From assembly GCA_963823275.1 (NCBI GenBank), contig CAWGKW010000001.1, forward strand, positions 1 through 64,000: a stretch of 64,000 nt of DNA, written 5' to 3'. Below, piece by piece: positions 16,414-26,081 of this stretch (positions within the stretch are counted from its first letter, which is position 1; every line of letters begins with the position of its first letter). A model generated the notes under the pieces. That model made no database searches and had not been told where the DNA came from. It was given only the letters and a program-made list of their open reading frames with translations. The position numbers and the translations under genes are program-made. Origin of the DNA: RHKX01 sp963823275 (lineage in GTDB: Bacteria; Actinomycetota; Thermoleophilia; Solirubrobacterales; 70-9).

Positions 16414-17625
16414 TCAGGCCTTGACGGCGGGCTTGCGGGCGGGCTTGTAGACGGAGACGACAGCTGCGCCGCCGAGTCCGATGTTGTGCTGGAGCGCCAC
16501 CTCAGCACCTTCGACCTGGCGCTTGTCGGCGGTGCCGCGCAGCTGCCAGGTGAGCTCGCTGCACTGGGCGAGCCCCGTCGCGCCGAGCGGGTGGCCCTTG
16601 CTGATCAGCCCGCCGGAGGGATTGACCACGGGGCCGGAGCCGCCGTAGGTCGTGGCCTCGGCCTCGACCAGCTCGTGGCCGTGGCCCTCCTCGGCGAAGC
16701 CGAGAGCCTCGTAGGTGATCAGCTCGTTGGCGCTGAAGCAGTCGTGGAGCTCGCAGACGTCGACATCCTCGGCGCTGATCCCCGCCTCCTCGTAGGCCTG
16801 ACGCGCGGCCTCCTTCGACATGTCGGAGCCGACGATCGTCATGCAGTCGGCGCTCTCGTCGAACGTCGAGGACATGTCGGTGACCATCGACTGACCGGCG
16901 ATCTCGATCGCCTGGTCCCAGAGGTCATGCTCGTCGACGTACTTCTCGGAGGCGACGATGACCGCCGCGGCCCCGTCGGAGGTCGGCGAGCACTGCAGCT
17001 TCGTGAGTGGCTCATGGATCATCCGCGCGTCCTTGATCTCGTCCAGCGTGTACTCGTCCTGGAACTGGGCGTAGGGGTTGTTGACGGAGTGCTTGTGGTT
17101 CTTCCAGCCGATCCACGCGTAGTGCTCGGGCTTGGAGCCGTACTTGTCCATGTGATCGCGGGCGGCGTTGCCGAACATCTGCGGCGCGAACGGGGACTCC
17201 TCGGGGTCGCGGACCTCGAACATGCGCCCGATGTGCTTGTCGAGCGCGGGGGTGCGGTCGGTGTACTTCATCCCGAGCGAGCCCTTCTCCATCTTCTCGA
17301 AGCCGACCGCGAGCGCGCAATCGACGAGGCCGCCCTGAACGGCGCGACGGGCGAGGTAGAGAGCGGATGAGCCGGTCGAGCAGTTGTTGTTGACGTTCAC
17401 GATCGGGATCCCGGTCAGGCCGAGCCCGTAGATCGCCCGCTGCCCGTAGGTCGAGTCGCCGTAGCAGTAGCCGGCGTAGGCCTCCTCGACGTCGGTGTAG
17501 GGAATGCCGGCGTCGGCGAACGCCTTCTCGCCGGCCTCCTTGGCCCAGTCCGGGTAGTCGCCCTCCTTGCTGCCGGGCTTGTCGAACTTGGTCATGCCGA
17601 CGCCGATCACGTAGGTCTTGCTCAT
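16414..17625 (-). CDS. SCPx-type thiolase / lipid-transfer acetyl-CoA acetyltransferase
   Basis: 403 aa. Thiolase signatures: nucleophile region NVNNNCSTGSSALYLA (Cys about 92), active-site HDCFSANELI, and NPSGGLISKGHPLGATGLAQ with the catalytic GHPxGATG His. The layout is that of the SCPx/lipid-transfer branch used in sterol or long-chain side-chain thiolysis rather than classic FadA. It begins 26 bases downstream of the TetR gene and is followed 19 bases later by the acyl-CoA dehydrogenase. Confidence 0.93.
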   Translation of the reverse strand: MSKTYVIGVGMTKFDKPGSKEGDYPDWAKEAGEKAFADAGIPYTDVEEAYAGYCYGDSTYGQRAIYGLGLTGIPIVNVNNNCSTGSSALYLARRAVQGGLVDCALAVGFEKMEKGSLGMKYTDRTPALDKHIGRMFEVRDPEESPFAPQMFGNAARDHMDKYGSKPEHYAWIGWKNHKHSVNNPYAQFQDEYTLDEIKDARMIHEPLTKLQCSPTSDGAAAVIVASEKYVDEHDLWDQAIEIAGQSMVTDMSSTFDESADCMTIVGSDMSKEAARQAYEEAGISAEDVDVCELHDCFSANELITYEALGFAEEGHGHELVEAEATTYGGSGPVVNPSGGLISKGHPLGATGLAQCSELTWQLRGTADKRQVEGAEVALQHNIGLGGAAVVSVYKPARKPAVKA

Positions 17626-17651
17626 GCTCGTGGTCTCCTTGGTCTCGTTGG

Positions 17652-18287
17652 TCAGTCTTCAGATGAACTCGGGATCGCCTCGTAGGCGCTCCCGACAAGT
17701 TGCGGAAGGGCGGCCTTCAGGAACGCCGCCACCTGTTCGCGGCTCCAGCGGTCCCGCTCCAGCCACTCGCGAGTGGCCGCCTCCGCCATGCCGCCGTAGG
17801 CGCGAAGCACCGCGTGGAGCTCGGGCGGAGCCTCGGCGGCCGGTCCAAGGCCGAGGACCTGGATCAGGCGGGTGGTCGCCTCCTCGCGGGCGTCGTCGAG
17901 GACCGCCTCGATCTCGGGATCGCGGCCAAGGCCCTCGGCGCCCACCGCGGCAAGCCAGGCCTCGCGGTTGCGCTCGACCATCTCCAGCCAGCGGTCGATC
18001 GACTCGTCAAGCCGTGCCTGAGGAGTCGCTCCGTCGACGTACTCGGGGACCGGCTGGGAGCGGAAGCGCATCATCTCGCGAAGGACTTCGACATAGAGCT
18101 CGCGCTTGGTTCCGAAGTAGTGGTTGATGAGGCCGCGAGCGACCCCGGCCTCGGTGGCGATCTCGGTGGTCGAAACGGCGCTGTAGCCACGTTCGGAGAA
18201 AAGCGCGCGGGCCGCCGAGAGGATCTGGCGGCGGCGGTCGTCGGGCTCGATCCCGGCGGCCGCTGGGGCATGCTCGAGTGAGGCCAT
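17652..18287 (-). CDS. TetR-family transcriptional regulator
   Basis: 211 aa from ATG 18287. N-terminal HTH: RRRQILSAARALFSERGYS then TTEIATEAGVARGLINHYF, the classic TetR recognition helix with YF. The C-terminal ligand domain is not assigned. First gene of an operon with the thiolase and acyl-CoA dehydrogenase, so an acyl-CoA or steroid-like ligand is plausible. A TGGCA-N3-TGCCA palindrome lies 23 bases upstream of the start. Confidence 0.9.
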   Translation of the reverse strand: MASLEHAPAAAGIEPDDRRRQILSAARALFSERGYSAVSTTEIATEAGVARGLINHYFGTKRELYVEVLREMMRFRSQPVPEYVDGATPQARLDESIDRWLEMVERNREAWLAAVGAEGLGRDPEIEAVLDDAREEATTRLIQVLGLGPAAEAPPELHAVLRAYGGMAEAATREWLERDRWSREQVAAFLKAALPQLVGSAYEAIPSSSED

Positions 18288-18309
18288 CGAACGGGATGAT
18301 AGCGAAAGT

Positions 18310-18322
18310 TGGCAATCTGCCA
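18310..18322. promoter_or_regulatory. Candidate TetR operator
   Basis: TGGCA-ATC-TGCCA is a perfect 5-bp inverted repeat between the divergent TetR and benzoylformate-decarboxylase-like genes, close to the TetR start. Short for a full TetR site; no second copy was seen. Confidence 0.35.
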
Positions 18323-18523
18323 GTTCGTCCTGGCGCCATGGAGCCCGTCTCGAAAGCGCCCCTCGTTCGGTTGACCGCTCGTCATTGGCGGAAAAGCACT
18401 GCATGTCGATGGAAATCCGCCAGTCAACCCATCCAGGCACCGTTCAACGCATTCCCTCGGAGTTATCTCTAGGGTCGCTGGCCCCGGTCGGAGAGGTGGA
18501 TGGATGCGCGGAGCTAACTTTCG

Positions 18524-20143
18524 ATGAGCACGGTTCGTGAGGCCACCTACGACCTGTTGAGGGCTCGGGGGATGACGACGATCTTCGGCAACCCGGGGTC
18601 GACGGAGCTCCCGATGCTCGCCGACTATCCCGGCGACTTCCGCTACGTCCTCGGCCTGCAGGAGGCGGTCGTGGTCGGAATGGCCGACGGCTACGCGCAG
18701 GCGTCCGGAAACGTCGGGCACGTCAACCTCCACACGGCACCCGGGGTGGGGAACGCGATGGGGGCGATCTTCAACGCCCAGGCCAACCACTCGCCGCTCC
18801 TGATCACCGCCGGCCAGCAGGTGCGCCCGGCGATCGGGATGCAGGCGAACCTGACCAACCGCGATGCAACGCGGATGCCGCACCCGCTGGTCAAGTGGTC
18901 CTATGAGCCCCCGCGCGCCGCGGACGTGCCGGCGGCCATCGGTAGAGCGATCCTCACCGCCTCACTGCCCCCCAAGGGCCCTGCCTTCGTCTCGATCCCG
19001 ATGGACGACTGGACGGCGGAGGCGGATGCCGACGGGTCCGCGCAGGCGATCGCCCGGTCGGTCGACGGTCGCGCGGCCGGCGCCCCCGACCGGGTCGCCG
19101 ACCTGGCGCGGAGAATCGCTGCGGCGTCGAGCCCGGTCCTCGTCGCCGGCCCTGACATCGATGCCTCGGGGGCATGGGACCTCGGGGTGAGGCTCGCGGA
19201 GTCCCAGCACCTTCCGGTCTGGTCGATTCCCGCGACCGGCGGGGGCCGGCTCGGGTTCCCCGAGGATCACGCCAATTTCATGGGCGTCCTGCCGCCCGCG
19301 ATCGGCCCCCTCTCGGAGACGCTCGCCGGCCATGATCTGATCCTCGTCATCGGAGCCTCGGTCTTCGCCTACTACCCCTATATCCCGGGGAACCTGCTGC
19401 CGGAGGGGGCCGAGTTGGTCGTGATCACCTCCGATTCGGAGGAGGCGGCCCGCGCCCCGATGGGCGAGGCGATCGTCGCCGACGTGAAGCTCACCCTGGA
19501 GGCGCTCCTGGCCGAACTCGGCGACGCCGAGTCGTCCCGCCGAGCTCCGGAAGAGCGCGAGGGCCCGATGGATCCGGCCGGCCTCGGCCTCGAGCCCGGC
19601 TCGCCGATCAGCGGCACCGAGGCGATGGCCGCGCTCGGATCGGCGTTCCCCGATGACGGGATCATCGTCTTGGAGGCGCCGTCGGCGACGATGGCGCTGC
19701 GTAACCAGTTGCGCATCTCGCGGCCCGGGAGCTATTACTTCGGCGCCGGTGGCGGCCTCGGCTTCGGCCTCTCGGCCGCGGTCGGCGTGCAGATGGCCCA
19801 GCCCGACCGCCCGGTCGTCTGCGTCGTCGGCGAGGGCTCCGCGCAATACGCGATCACCGCGTTCTGGAGCGCGGTCGCCTACGACGTGCCGGTCACGTTC
19901 CTCGTTCTCCGCAACTCCGAGTACGCGATCCTCAAATGGTTCTCGCTCGCGGAGGGGGTCGAGGGCGCACCCGGGCTCGATCTGCCCGCCCTCGACGTCG
20001 CGGCGGTCGCCGCCGGATACGGGGTTCCCTCCCAGAAGGTCGAAGATGGTGCCGATCTGAGCTCCGCGCTGAAGGAGCAGATCGGTTCCGGCAAGCCGGG
20101 CCTGGTCGAGGTCGGGGTCGCTCCCGGCATGTGGCTGGCCTAG
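18524..20143 (+). CDS. mdlC: ThDP-dependent decarboxylase, benzoylformate decarboxylase-like
   Basis: 539 aa. Thiamine-diphosphate enzyme converting 2-oxoacids (benzoylformate type) to aldehyde and CO2. Key residues: E47 in LGLQEAVVVGMADGYA (ThDP activation) and H70 in VNLHTAPGVGNAMG, at the same numbers as in Pseudomonas benzoylformate decarboxylase. The ThDP/Mg motif CVVGEGSAQYAITAFWSAV...NSEYAILK is in the C-terminal domain. It is followed 13 bases later by a FAD/Fe-S 2-hydroxyacid dehydrogenase, making a hydroxyacid-to-aldehyde module likely. The true substrate is not known. Confidence 0.88.
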   Translation: MSTVREATYDLLRARGMTTIFGNPGSTELPMLADYPGDFRYVLGLQEAVVVGMADGYAQASGNVGHVNLHTAPGVGNAMGAIFNAQANHSPLLITAGQQVRPAIGMQANLTNRDATRMPHPLVKWSYEPPRAADVPAAIGRAILTASLPPKGPAFVSIPMDDWTAEADADGSAQAIARSVDGRAAGAPDRVADLARRIAAASSPVLVAGPDIDASGAWDLGVRLAESQHLPVWSIPATGGGRLGFPEDHANFMGVLPPAIGPLSETLAGHDLILVIGASVFAYYPYIPGNLLPEGAELVVITSDSEEAARAPMGEAIVADVKLTLEALLAELGDAESSRRAPEEREGPMDPAGLGLEPGSPISGTEAMAALGSAFPDDGIIVLEAPSATMALRNQLRISRPGSYYFGAGGGLGFGLSAAVGVQMAQPDRPVVCVVGEGSAQYAITAFWSAVAYDVPVTFLVLRNSEYAILKWFSLAEGVEGAPGLDLPALDVAAVAAGYGVPSQKVEDGADLSSALKEQIGSGKPGLVEVGVAPGMWLA

Positions 20144-20156
20144 GCGAGCGGAGCGG

Positions 20157-23117
20157 GTGAAGTTCATGCCGTTGCTCGCCCCGAGGACCGCGCGAATCGC
20201 CCCCGAGCCACCGGCACCGCCGAGCGCCGATCGCGCCCCCGATCACGTCGCCGGCGGCACCCCTCCCGGGCTGGCGGGGGAGCTGCGCGCGATCGTCGGC
20301 TCCGAGGGCCTGCTCCCGCGCGCCACCGACCTGATCCGCTTCGCCTCCGACGCGAGCCCCTATCGACGGATTCCCACCGCGGTCGTACAGCCGCGAAACG
20401 TCGAGCAGGTCGCGGGGCTGATGGCGTTCGCCGGACGGAGCGGGATGCCGCTCGTCTTCCGCTCCGGCGGGACCAGCCTCAACGGCCAGTCGCAGACCGA
20501 CGGCATCCTCGCCGACGTCCGCCGTCACTGGGGCGGGATCGAGGTCCTCGACGACGCCGGCCTTCGAGTCAGGGTGAAGCCGGGCAGCGTGCTCGGCGAC
20601 GTCAACCGGGTTCTGGCGCCGTACGGTCGTCGCCTCGGCCCCGACCCGGCCTCGACGAACATCGCCACCGTCGGCGGCGTGATCGCAAACAACGCGGGCG
20701 GAATGCGCTGCGGCATCACCAGGGACTCCTATGAGACCGTCAGCGCGCTCTCGTTCGTCCTGCCGTCGGGCACGGCGATCGACACCGAGGCCCCGGACGC
20801 GGCGGCGCGGTTCGCCGCGGCGGAGCCGGAGTTGGCCGCCGGGCTGAGCGAGATCCGCGACGAGATCCGCTCCGACGGCGACCTGCGCGAGCGGATCGGG
20901 CGCAAGTTCCAGATCAAGAACACCATGGGCTACCGGCTCTGCGCGTTCCTCGACGCCGACGAGCCTCTGGAGATCCTCCGTCGCCTGATCGTGGGCTCCG
21001 AGGGCACCCTCGCGTTCATCGCCGCGGCGGTCTATGAGACCGTCCCACTGCCGGCGGTCACGACCTTGAGCTGGATCCACTTCGATTCGATCGCCGATGC
21101 CACCGCACCGGTCGGCGACCTCGTGGCGGCCGGTGCCTCCGCGGTCGAGCTCATGGTCGCCCCTGCTCTGATGGTCGCCGCCAACTCGATCCCCGGGACA
21201 CCCGAGTACTGGAAGGAGCTTCCGCTGGAGTCGGCGGCGCTCCTCGTCGAGTTCGGGGCGACCGACTCCAACGGCCTCGATCGGGGCGAGGGGGCCACCG
21301 CCGAGGTCCTCGCGGGACTCGAGGGGAAGGCCTTCCGGGGTCCCGAGTTCGCTCGCGACCACGAGACCATCGAGCTCTACTGGCGGGTCCGGGAGGGCCT
21401 GCATGGGCTGGTCGGGCGCCTGCGGCCGCCGGGGACCGCGCTGATCGTCGAGGACGTCTGCGTCCCCCCGGCCCGGATCGCGGAGGCCGCCGAGGAGATC
21501 CGCGCGCTGCTCGCCGAACATGGCTTCCTCAGCGGCGTGGCGGGCCACGCCTCGGCCGGGAACCTCCACTTCATGCTGACCCCGGACTTCGCCAAGCCCG
21601 AGGACGTCGAGCGGTACGAGGCGTTCATGGGAAAGCTGGTGAGGCTCGTCCTCGACACCTACGACGGCTCGCTCAAGGCCGAGCACGGGACCGGCGTGAA
21701 CATGGCCCCGTTCGTCGAGCGGGAGTGGGGCCGGACGGCCACCGAGCTGATGTGGAGGATCAAGCGGCTCGCCGACCCCAGGGGTGTCCTGGGGCCGGGG
21801 ATCGTCCTCAACCGCGACCCCGACTGCCATCTGCAGGACCTGAAGACCACGCCGGCTATCGAGGAGGTCGCCAACGGTTGCGTGGAGTGCGGCTTCTGTG
21901 AGCCGGTCTGTCCGAGCCGCAATCTGACCGTGACCCCCCGCCAGCGGATCGTCCTGCGCCGGGAGATGGCTCGCCAGCCGGCCGGCTCGCCGCTGTTGGC
22001 GACGTTGCTGGAGGAGTTCGAGTACGACGGCCTTCAGACCTGCGCCGTCGACGGCACCTGCGCGACCACCTGCCCACTCGGGATCGACACCGGGGCGCTG
22101 GTCAAGGAGTTGCGCACCGCCGAGCACGGCGGCCGCGAAGAGGGGGCGGCGCTGCGGGTCGCGCAGCGCTGGGCCGATGTCGAGTCGGCATCACGCAGGG
22201 GTCTCGGCGCCGGTGCGGCGATATCCCGGGTGCTGGGAGACGCTCCGCTGGGCGCCGTCTCGGGCATCGCTCGCCGCGCGGTCAGCGCCGAGCTCGTGCC
22301 TGAGTGGGAGCCGCCGATGCCTCCTCCCGCACCGACCGCAATGCCGCCGACCGTTCGCGCCGGGGCCGCCGCCGTCTACCTGCCGGCCTGCGTCAACCGG
22401 ATCTTCGGGCGCGATCCCGACGGCTATGAGGCCGACAACGACGTGCGCGCCCCGGGATCTCTGCCGGCGGCGCTGGTCGCCGTCTCGCTGCGTGCGGGCA
22501 AGCCGGTTTGGATCCCCACCGACGTGGCCGGAACGTGTTGTGGGACGCCCTGGGTCTCGAAGGGCTACCGGAGCGGTGCGGAGTGGATGGCGAACTCGAC
22601 GGTCGAGGACCTGTGGCGCTGGTCGGAGGAGGGGAGGCTGCCGGTGATCATCGACGCCGCCTCGTGCACCCACGGACTGCTCGAATCATCGGGCCTGCTG
22701 AGTGAGGAGAACGCCACGCGCCACGCGGCGATCTCGATCCTCGATTCGGTCGCCTGGGCAGCTGGGCATCTGCTCGAGGGGCTGACGATCGACCAGCGGA
22801 TCGGCACCGCGGTCATCCACCCGACCTGCTCAGCCACCCACCTCGGCCTCAACGCCGAGCTCGAGAGGCTGGCCGCGGCGCTCGCCGATGCCGTGGTCGT
22901 GCCCGCCGACGCGACCTGTTGCGGGTTCGCCGGCGATCGCGGATTCCTCCACCCTGAACTCAGCGCCTCCGCCACCGCGGCCGAGGCACGGGAGGTCGCC
23001 GACGCCGGGGGGGATGCTCACCTCTGCGCCAACCGGACCTGCGAGATCGGCCTCGCCCGGGCGACCGGTGAGACCTACGAATCATTCATCTTCCTGCTCG
23101 AGCGGCTGAGCCGATGA
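20157..23117 (+). CDS. FAD-linked D-2-hydroxyacid (D-lactate-type) dehydrogenase with Fe-S/CCG C-terminal domain
   Basis: 986 aa (GTG 20157; ATG 20166 also possible). N-terminal FAD-binding type 4 domain with RSGGTSLNGQSQTDG and ASTNIATVGGVIANNAGG; C-terminal FAD-oxidase part with HASAGNLHFMLTPDF. Then two 4Fe-4S motifs, CVECGFCEPVCPS (about residue 575) and CAVDGTCATTCPLG (about 628), and CCG-type cysteine motifs TCCGTPWVSKG and ATCCGFAGDRGF. This is the architecture of fused respiratory D-lactate/D-2-hydroxyglutarate dehydrogenases delivering electrons to quinone. Operon partner of the decarboxylase; the desaturase gene overlaps its stop by 4 bases. Confidence 0.9.
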   Translation: MKFMPLLAPRTARIAPEPPAPPSADRAPDHVAGGTPPGLAGELRAIVGSEGLLPRATDLIRFASDASPYRRIPTAVVQPRNVEQVAGLMAFAGRSGMPLVFRSGGTSLNGQSQTDGILADVRRHWGGIEVLDDAGLRVRVKPGSVLGDVNRVLAPYGRRLGPDPASTNIATVGGVIANNAGGMRCGITRDSYETVSALSFVLPSGTAIDTEAPDAAARFAAAEPELAAGLSEIRDEIRSDGDLRERIGRKFQIKNTMGYRLCAFLDADEPLEILRRLIVGSEGTLAFIAAAVYETVPLPAVTTLSWIHFDSIADATAPVGDLVAAGASAVELMVAPALMVAANSIPGTPEYWKELPLESAALLVEFGATDSNGLDRGEGATAEVLAGLEGKAFRGPEFARDHETIELYWRVREGLHGLVGRLRPPGTALIVEDVCVPPARIAEAAEEIRALLAEHGFLSGVAGHASAGNLHFMLTPDFAKPEDVERYEAFMGKLVRLVLDTYDGSLKAEHGTGVNMAPFVEREWGRTATELMWRIKRLADPRGVLGPGIVLNRDPDCHLQDLKTTPAIEEVANGCVECGFCEPVCPSRNLTVTPRQRIVLRREMARQPAGSPLLATLLEEFEYDGLQTCAVDGTCATTCPLGIDTGALVKELRTAEHGGREEGAALRVAQRWADVESASRRGLGAGAAISRVLGDAPLGAVSGIARRAVSAELVPEWEPPMPPPAPTAMPPTVRAGAAAVYLPACVNRIFGRDPDGYEADNDVRAPGSLPAALVAVSLRAGKPVWIPTDVAGTCCGTPWVSKGYRSGAEWMANSTVEDLWRWSEEGRLPVIIDAASCTHGLLESSGLLSEENATRHAAISILDSVAWAAGHLLEGLTIDQRIGTAVIHPTCSATHLGLNAELERLAAALADAVVVPADATCCGFAGDRGFLHPELSASATAAEAREVADAGGDAHLCANRTCEIGLARATGETYESFIFLLERLSR

Positions 23118-24001
23118 TGCTCGACCGCATCCCCGACCCCCGGGAGCCGGTGCCGCCGATCGCCTGGCCGACGCTCGGCCTGCTCGTCGTCGCCGTCGGC
23201 CTCTGGGTCTCCTCTTCGGTCCTCTGGCTCGAGGGCCTCTGGCCCTGGTGGGTCACGGTCCCGCTCAACGCCGTCGCCTCCTACCTCGCCTTCACCGTCT
23301 CCCACGATGCGGCCCATCACGCGGCCTCGGCCGAGGGCCGCGCCAATCGGATCCTGGGCCGGATCGCCACGCCCCTGTTCGCCCCGCACGCCTCGTTTCC
23401 GACCTGGCGTTACGTCCACATGCAGCACCACCGCTTCACAAACGACACCGAGGGCGAGGACCCCGACCACTACACGATGGCGGGACCGGCCTGGCAGCGA
23501 CTGCTGCGCTGGCTCACCGTCGACATCTACTATCTCGTCTTCTACGTGCCGCGACTCGGCGATCGGCCCCGCGGCGAGCAGCTCGAGTCGCTGTTGACGG
23601 CCGTGGCGCTGATCGCGGTCACGCTCGCGGCGATCCTGACCGGCAACCTGGTCGCGATCCTGGTGATCCTCTTCATCCCCTGCCGCCTGGCGATCCTGTA
23701 CCTGGCCTGGGCCTTCGACTATCTGCCGCACAACGGGCTGAGCGAGAAGCCGACCGGCGACAAGCTGAAGACGACCCGCAACCGGATCGGCCTCGAGTTC
23801 CTGCTGACCCCGGTGATGCTCTACCAGAACTATCACCTGGTCCACCACCTGCATCCGCTGATCCCCTTCTACCGCTACATCGCGGTCTGGCGGCGCAACG
23901 AGGACAGCTACCTGGCGGGTGATCCGGAGCTCTCCACCGTCCGGGGGAGGAGGCTGAGCGTCGAGGAGTACCGGCGGATCCGGGAGCTCCAGGAGCACTG
24001 A
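23114..24001 (+). CDS. Membrane fatty-acid desaturase / hydroxylase family
   Basis: 295 aa with about four transmembrane helices. The three di-iron histidine boxes are clear: HDAAHH (about 64-69), HMQHHRFTND (about 103) and YHLVHHLHP (about 238-246). Members desaturate acyl chains or hydroxylate carotenoids at the membrane. The spacing suits the desaturase/beta-carotene-hydroxylase superfamily; the substrate cannot be decided. The ATGA overlap with the dehydrogenase indicates the same transcript. Confidence 0.9.
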   Translation: MMLDRIPDPREPVPPIAWPTLGLLVVAVGLWVSSSVLWLEGLWPWWVTVPLNAVASYLAFTVSHDAAHHAASAEGRANRILGRIATPLFAPHASFPTWRYVHMQHHRFTNDTEGEDPDHYTMAGPAWQRLLRWLTVDIYYLVFYVPRLGDRPRGEQLESLLTAVALIAVTLAAILTGNLVAILVILFIPCRLAILYLAWAFDYLPHNGLSEKPTGDKLKTTRNRIGLEFLLTPVMLYQNYHLVHHLHPLIPFYRYIAVWRRNEDSYLAGDPELSTVRGRRLSVEEYRRIRELQEH

Positions 24002-24050
24002 CGAGCGCGAGGCCCGACGGCCGGCCACAACCATCTAGCCTTCTCGCCTC

Positions 24051-25301
24051 GTGACCACCAACTCGGAACTGACCAAGACAGCGCCGCGCACCCCGGAGGC
24101 GACACTGCGCGAGGTGATCGAGACCCTGGCGCCGATCGAGCGGGCGGCGGGTTCCTACGGCGAGCGCCGGGCCGCGCATTGGATCGCCGACCGGCTGACG
24201 GCCGCCGGAGCGCCCGCCCGGATCGAGGAGGCGGAGTTCCGCGGTGATTTCGCCGGCGTGGTCGGAGCCCTCGCGGCCGCTGGATCGCTCGCCGGCGTGG
24301 CGGCGAGCCGGCCGGCCGGCCGGCGGATCGGAGCGCTCGCCGGAGCCGTCGTCGCGGGCCTGATCGCCGACGACATCTCCAACGGGGCCCGGCCGTTTCG
24401 CAAGCTCGTCCGTCCCGAGCGGACGACCTGGAACGTGATCGCGGAGGCGGGCGACCCCAACGCCGATCGGACGCTGATCGTCCTCGCACACCACGACGCC
24501 GCGCAGACCGGATTCATCTTCGACCCGACCTTTCAGGAGCGGCTGATCGACCGCTTCCCGGGGATCGTCGAGCGGCTCGACACCTCGCTGCCGTTGTGGT
24601 GGCCGGTGATCGCGGGCCCGCTGTTGGCGACGGCCGGTGGAATCAGCGGCCGCCGGGGCCTGGCCCGCGCCGGTGCGTTGATCAGCGCCGTCGCCGCGGC
24701 GACGATGGCCGACATCCAGCGGAGCCCGACCGTTCCGGGCGCCAACGACAACCTGACCGCGGTGGCGGTCATCGTCGCGCTCGCCGAGGCGCTTGCCGAG
24801 GAGCCGATCGAGGGCCTGCGGGTCCAGCTCGTCTCGGTGGGCGCCGAGGAGGTCCTGCAGGGCGGGATCTACGGCTACTGCGAGCGCCACCTGTCTGGAA
24901 TGGACCGCGAGAAGACCTGGTTTCTCAACGTCGAGACCGTCGGTGGCCCTTCGCTGGCGCTGCTCGAGGGCGAGGGCTGCCTGGTCATGGAGGACTACTT
25001 CGACCGACCGTGGCGCGATCTGATCGGTCGCGTCGCCGAGCGCGGTGGAATCCCGTTGCGGCGGGGTATGCGGGCGCGGACGAGCACCGACAGCGTGGTG
25101 CCGAGCCGGATGGGAGTGCCGACCGTGACCCTGGTCTCGATCGACCGCTACAAGGCGCTCTCCAACTATCACCGGATGTCGGACACGCCCGAGAACCTCT
25201 GCTGGCCGACCGTCGCCTGTGCCACCGACCTGGCCGAGAGCGTCGCCCGCGAGCTTGCGAGCCCGCCGGGGCAGCCGCGCACCCAGCTCCCGCGGGGTTA
25301 G
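24051..25301 (+). CDS. M28-family metallopeptidase, membrane associated
   Basis: 416 aa from GTG 24051. Metal-binding motifs of M28 aminopeptidases: LIVLAHHDAAQ (His, Asp), PGANDNLTAVAVI (bridging Asp), VGAEEVLQGGI (catalytic Glu and ligand Glu) and a late HRMSDTPENL His. Insert segments around residues 75-100 and 185-220 are hydrophobic and may be membrane helices, so the protein is probably membrane bound. Neighbours are glycosyltransferase and flippase genes of an envelope cluster. Confidence 0.85.
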   Translation: MTTNSELTKTAPRTPEATLREVIETLAPIERAAGSYGERRAAHWIADRLTAAGAPARIEEAEFRGDFAGVVGALAAAGSLAGVAASRPAGRRIGALAGAVVAGLIADDISNGARPFRKLVRPERTTWNVIAEAGDPNADRTLIVLAHHDAAQTGFIFDPTFQERLIDRFPGIVERLDTSLPLWWPVIAGPLLATAGGISGRRGLARAGALISAVAAATMADIQRSPTVPGANDNLTAVAVIVALAEALAEEPIEGLRVQLVSVGAEEVLQGGIYGYCERHLSGMDREKTWFLNVETVGGPSLALLEGEGCLVMEDYFDRPWRDLIGRVAERGGIPLRRGMRARTSTDSVVPSRMGVPTVTLVSIDRYKALSNYHRMSDTPENLCWPTVACATDLAESVARELASPPGQPRTQLPRG

Positions 25302-25313
25302 GCTCGGTAGCTG

Positions 25314-26081
25314 ATGTGGGGCGACAAGAGCGTTTCCGTGGTCCTGATGACCTACGCCGAGCGGTACTCGATCCGCTCGGTCATCGAGGGGTTTCTGGAA
25401 ACCGGGCTGGTCGACGAGGTTCTCGTCGTCAACAACAACGCCGAGCCCGGAACCAGCGAGGAGGTCGCCCAGACTCCCGCCCGCGAGGTCTTCGAGCCCG
25501 AGCAGGGCTACGGGCACGCCAGCCGCCGCGGCCTGCGTGAGGCGACCGGGGATCTGATCGTCCTGGCCGAGCCCGATGGGACGTTCCTTCCGGCCGACAT
25601 CAGCAAGCTGCTCGTCTTCAGCGAGCAGTGCGAGGTCGTCTTCGGTACCCGGACCACCCGGGAGCTGATCTGGCACGGCGCCAACATGGAGTGGTTCCTG
25701 CGCTGGGGCAACTGGGCCGTGGCCAAGGGGGTTGAGGTGCTCTTCAACACCAGCCATCTCAGCGACGTGGGCTGCACCTACCGCCTCTTCACCCGCGAGG
25801 TCGCCGAGCTCGTCGCCGAGCAGATGAGGATCGGTGGCAACCACGCCGGCCCGGAGATGATGCTGATCGCGATCACATCGGGGGCACGGTTCGTCGAGAT
25901 CCCCGTCAATTACCTGCCGAGGGTGGGCACCTCGTCGGCCACGGGCAGCCTGCACGAGGCGATCTGGATCGGGCTGCGGATGATCGAGATGATCGTCCGG
26001 TTCCGCGTCCGGACGCCACGGCGAATCGTCCGGCCGGAGCGGCTGAAGGCCGACGTCCACCCCCAGAAACGATCACGATGA
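25314..26081 (+). CDS. GT2-family glycosyltransferase (dolichol-phosphate-mannose-synthase-like)
   Basis: 255 aa. N-terminal nucleotide-sugar fold: VSVVLMTYAERYSIRSVIE, DEVLVVNNNAEPG, GLREATGDLIVLAEPDGTF (DxD-like EPDG) and later CTYRLFTREVAEL. No membrane helices at the C-terminus, so a soluble or peripheral enzyme transferring a sugar to a polyprenyl phosphate or glycan is likely. It is followed by a methyltransferase that overlaps its stop by 4 bases. Confidence 0.85.
   Translation: MWGDKSVSVVLMTYAERYSIRSVIEGFLETGLVDEVLVVNNNAEPGTSEEVAQTPAREVFEPEQGYGHASRRGLREATGDLIVLAEPDGTFLPADISKLLVFSEQCEVVFGTRTTRELIWHGANMEWFLRWGNWAVAKGVEVLFNTSHLSDVGCTYRLFTREVAELVAEQMRIGGNHAGPEMMLIAITSGARFVEIPVNYLPRVGTSSATGSLHEAIWIGLRMIEMIVRFRVRTPRRIVRPERLKADVHPQKRSR

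Noticed and set aside
19932..22127. Long minus-strand open frame (731 codons) opposite the decarboxylase and dehydrogenase
   Set aside because: It is antisense to two strongly conserved genes, with arginine/glycine-rich composition and no motifs; such frames arise from G+C bias.
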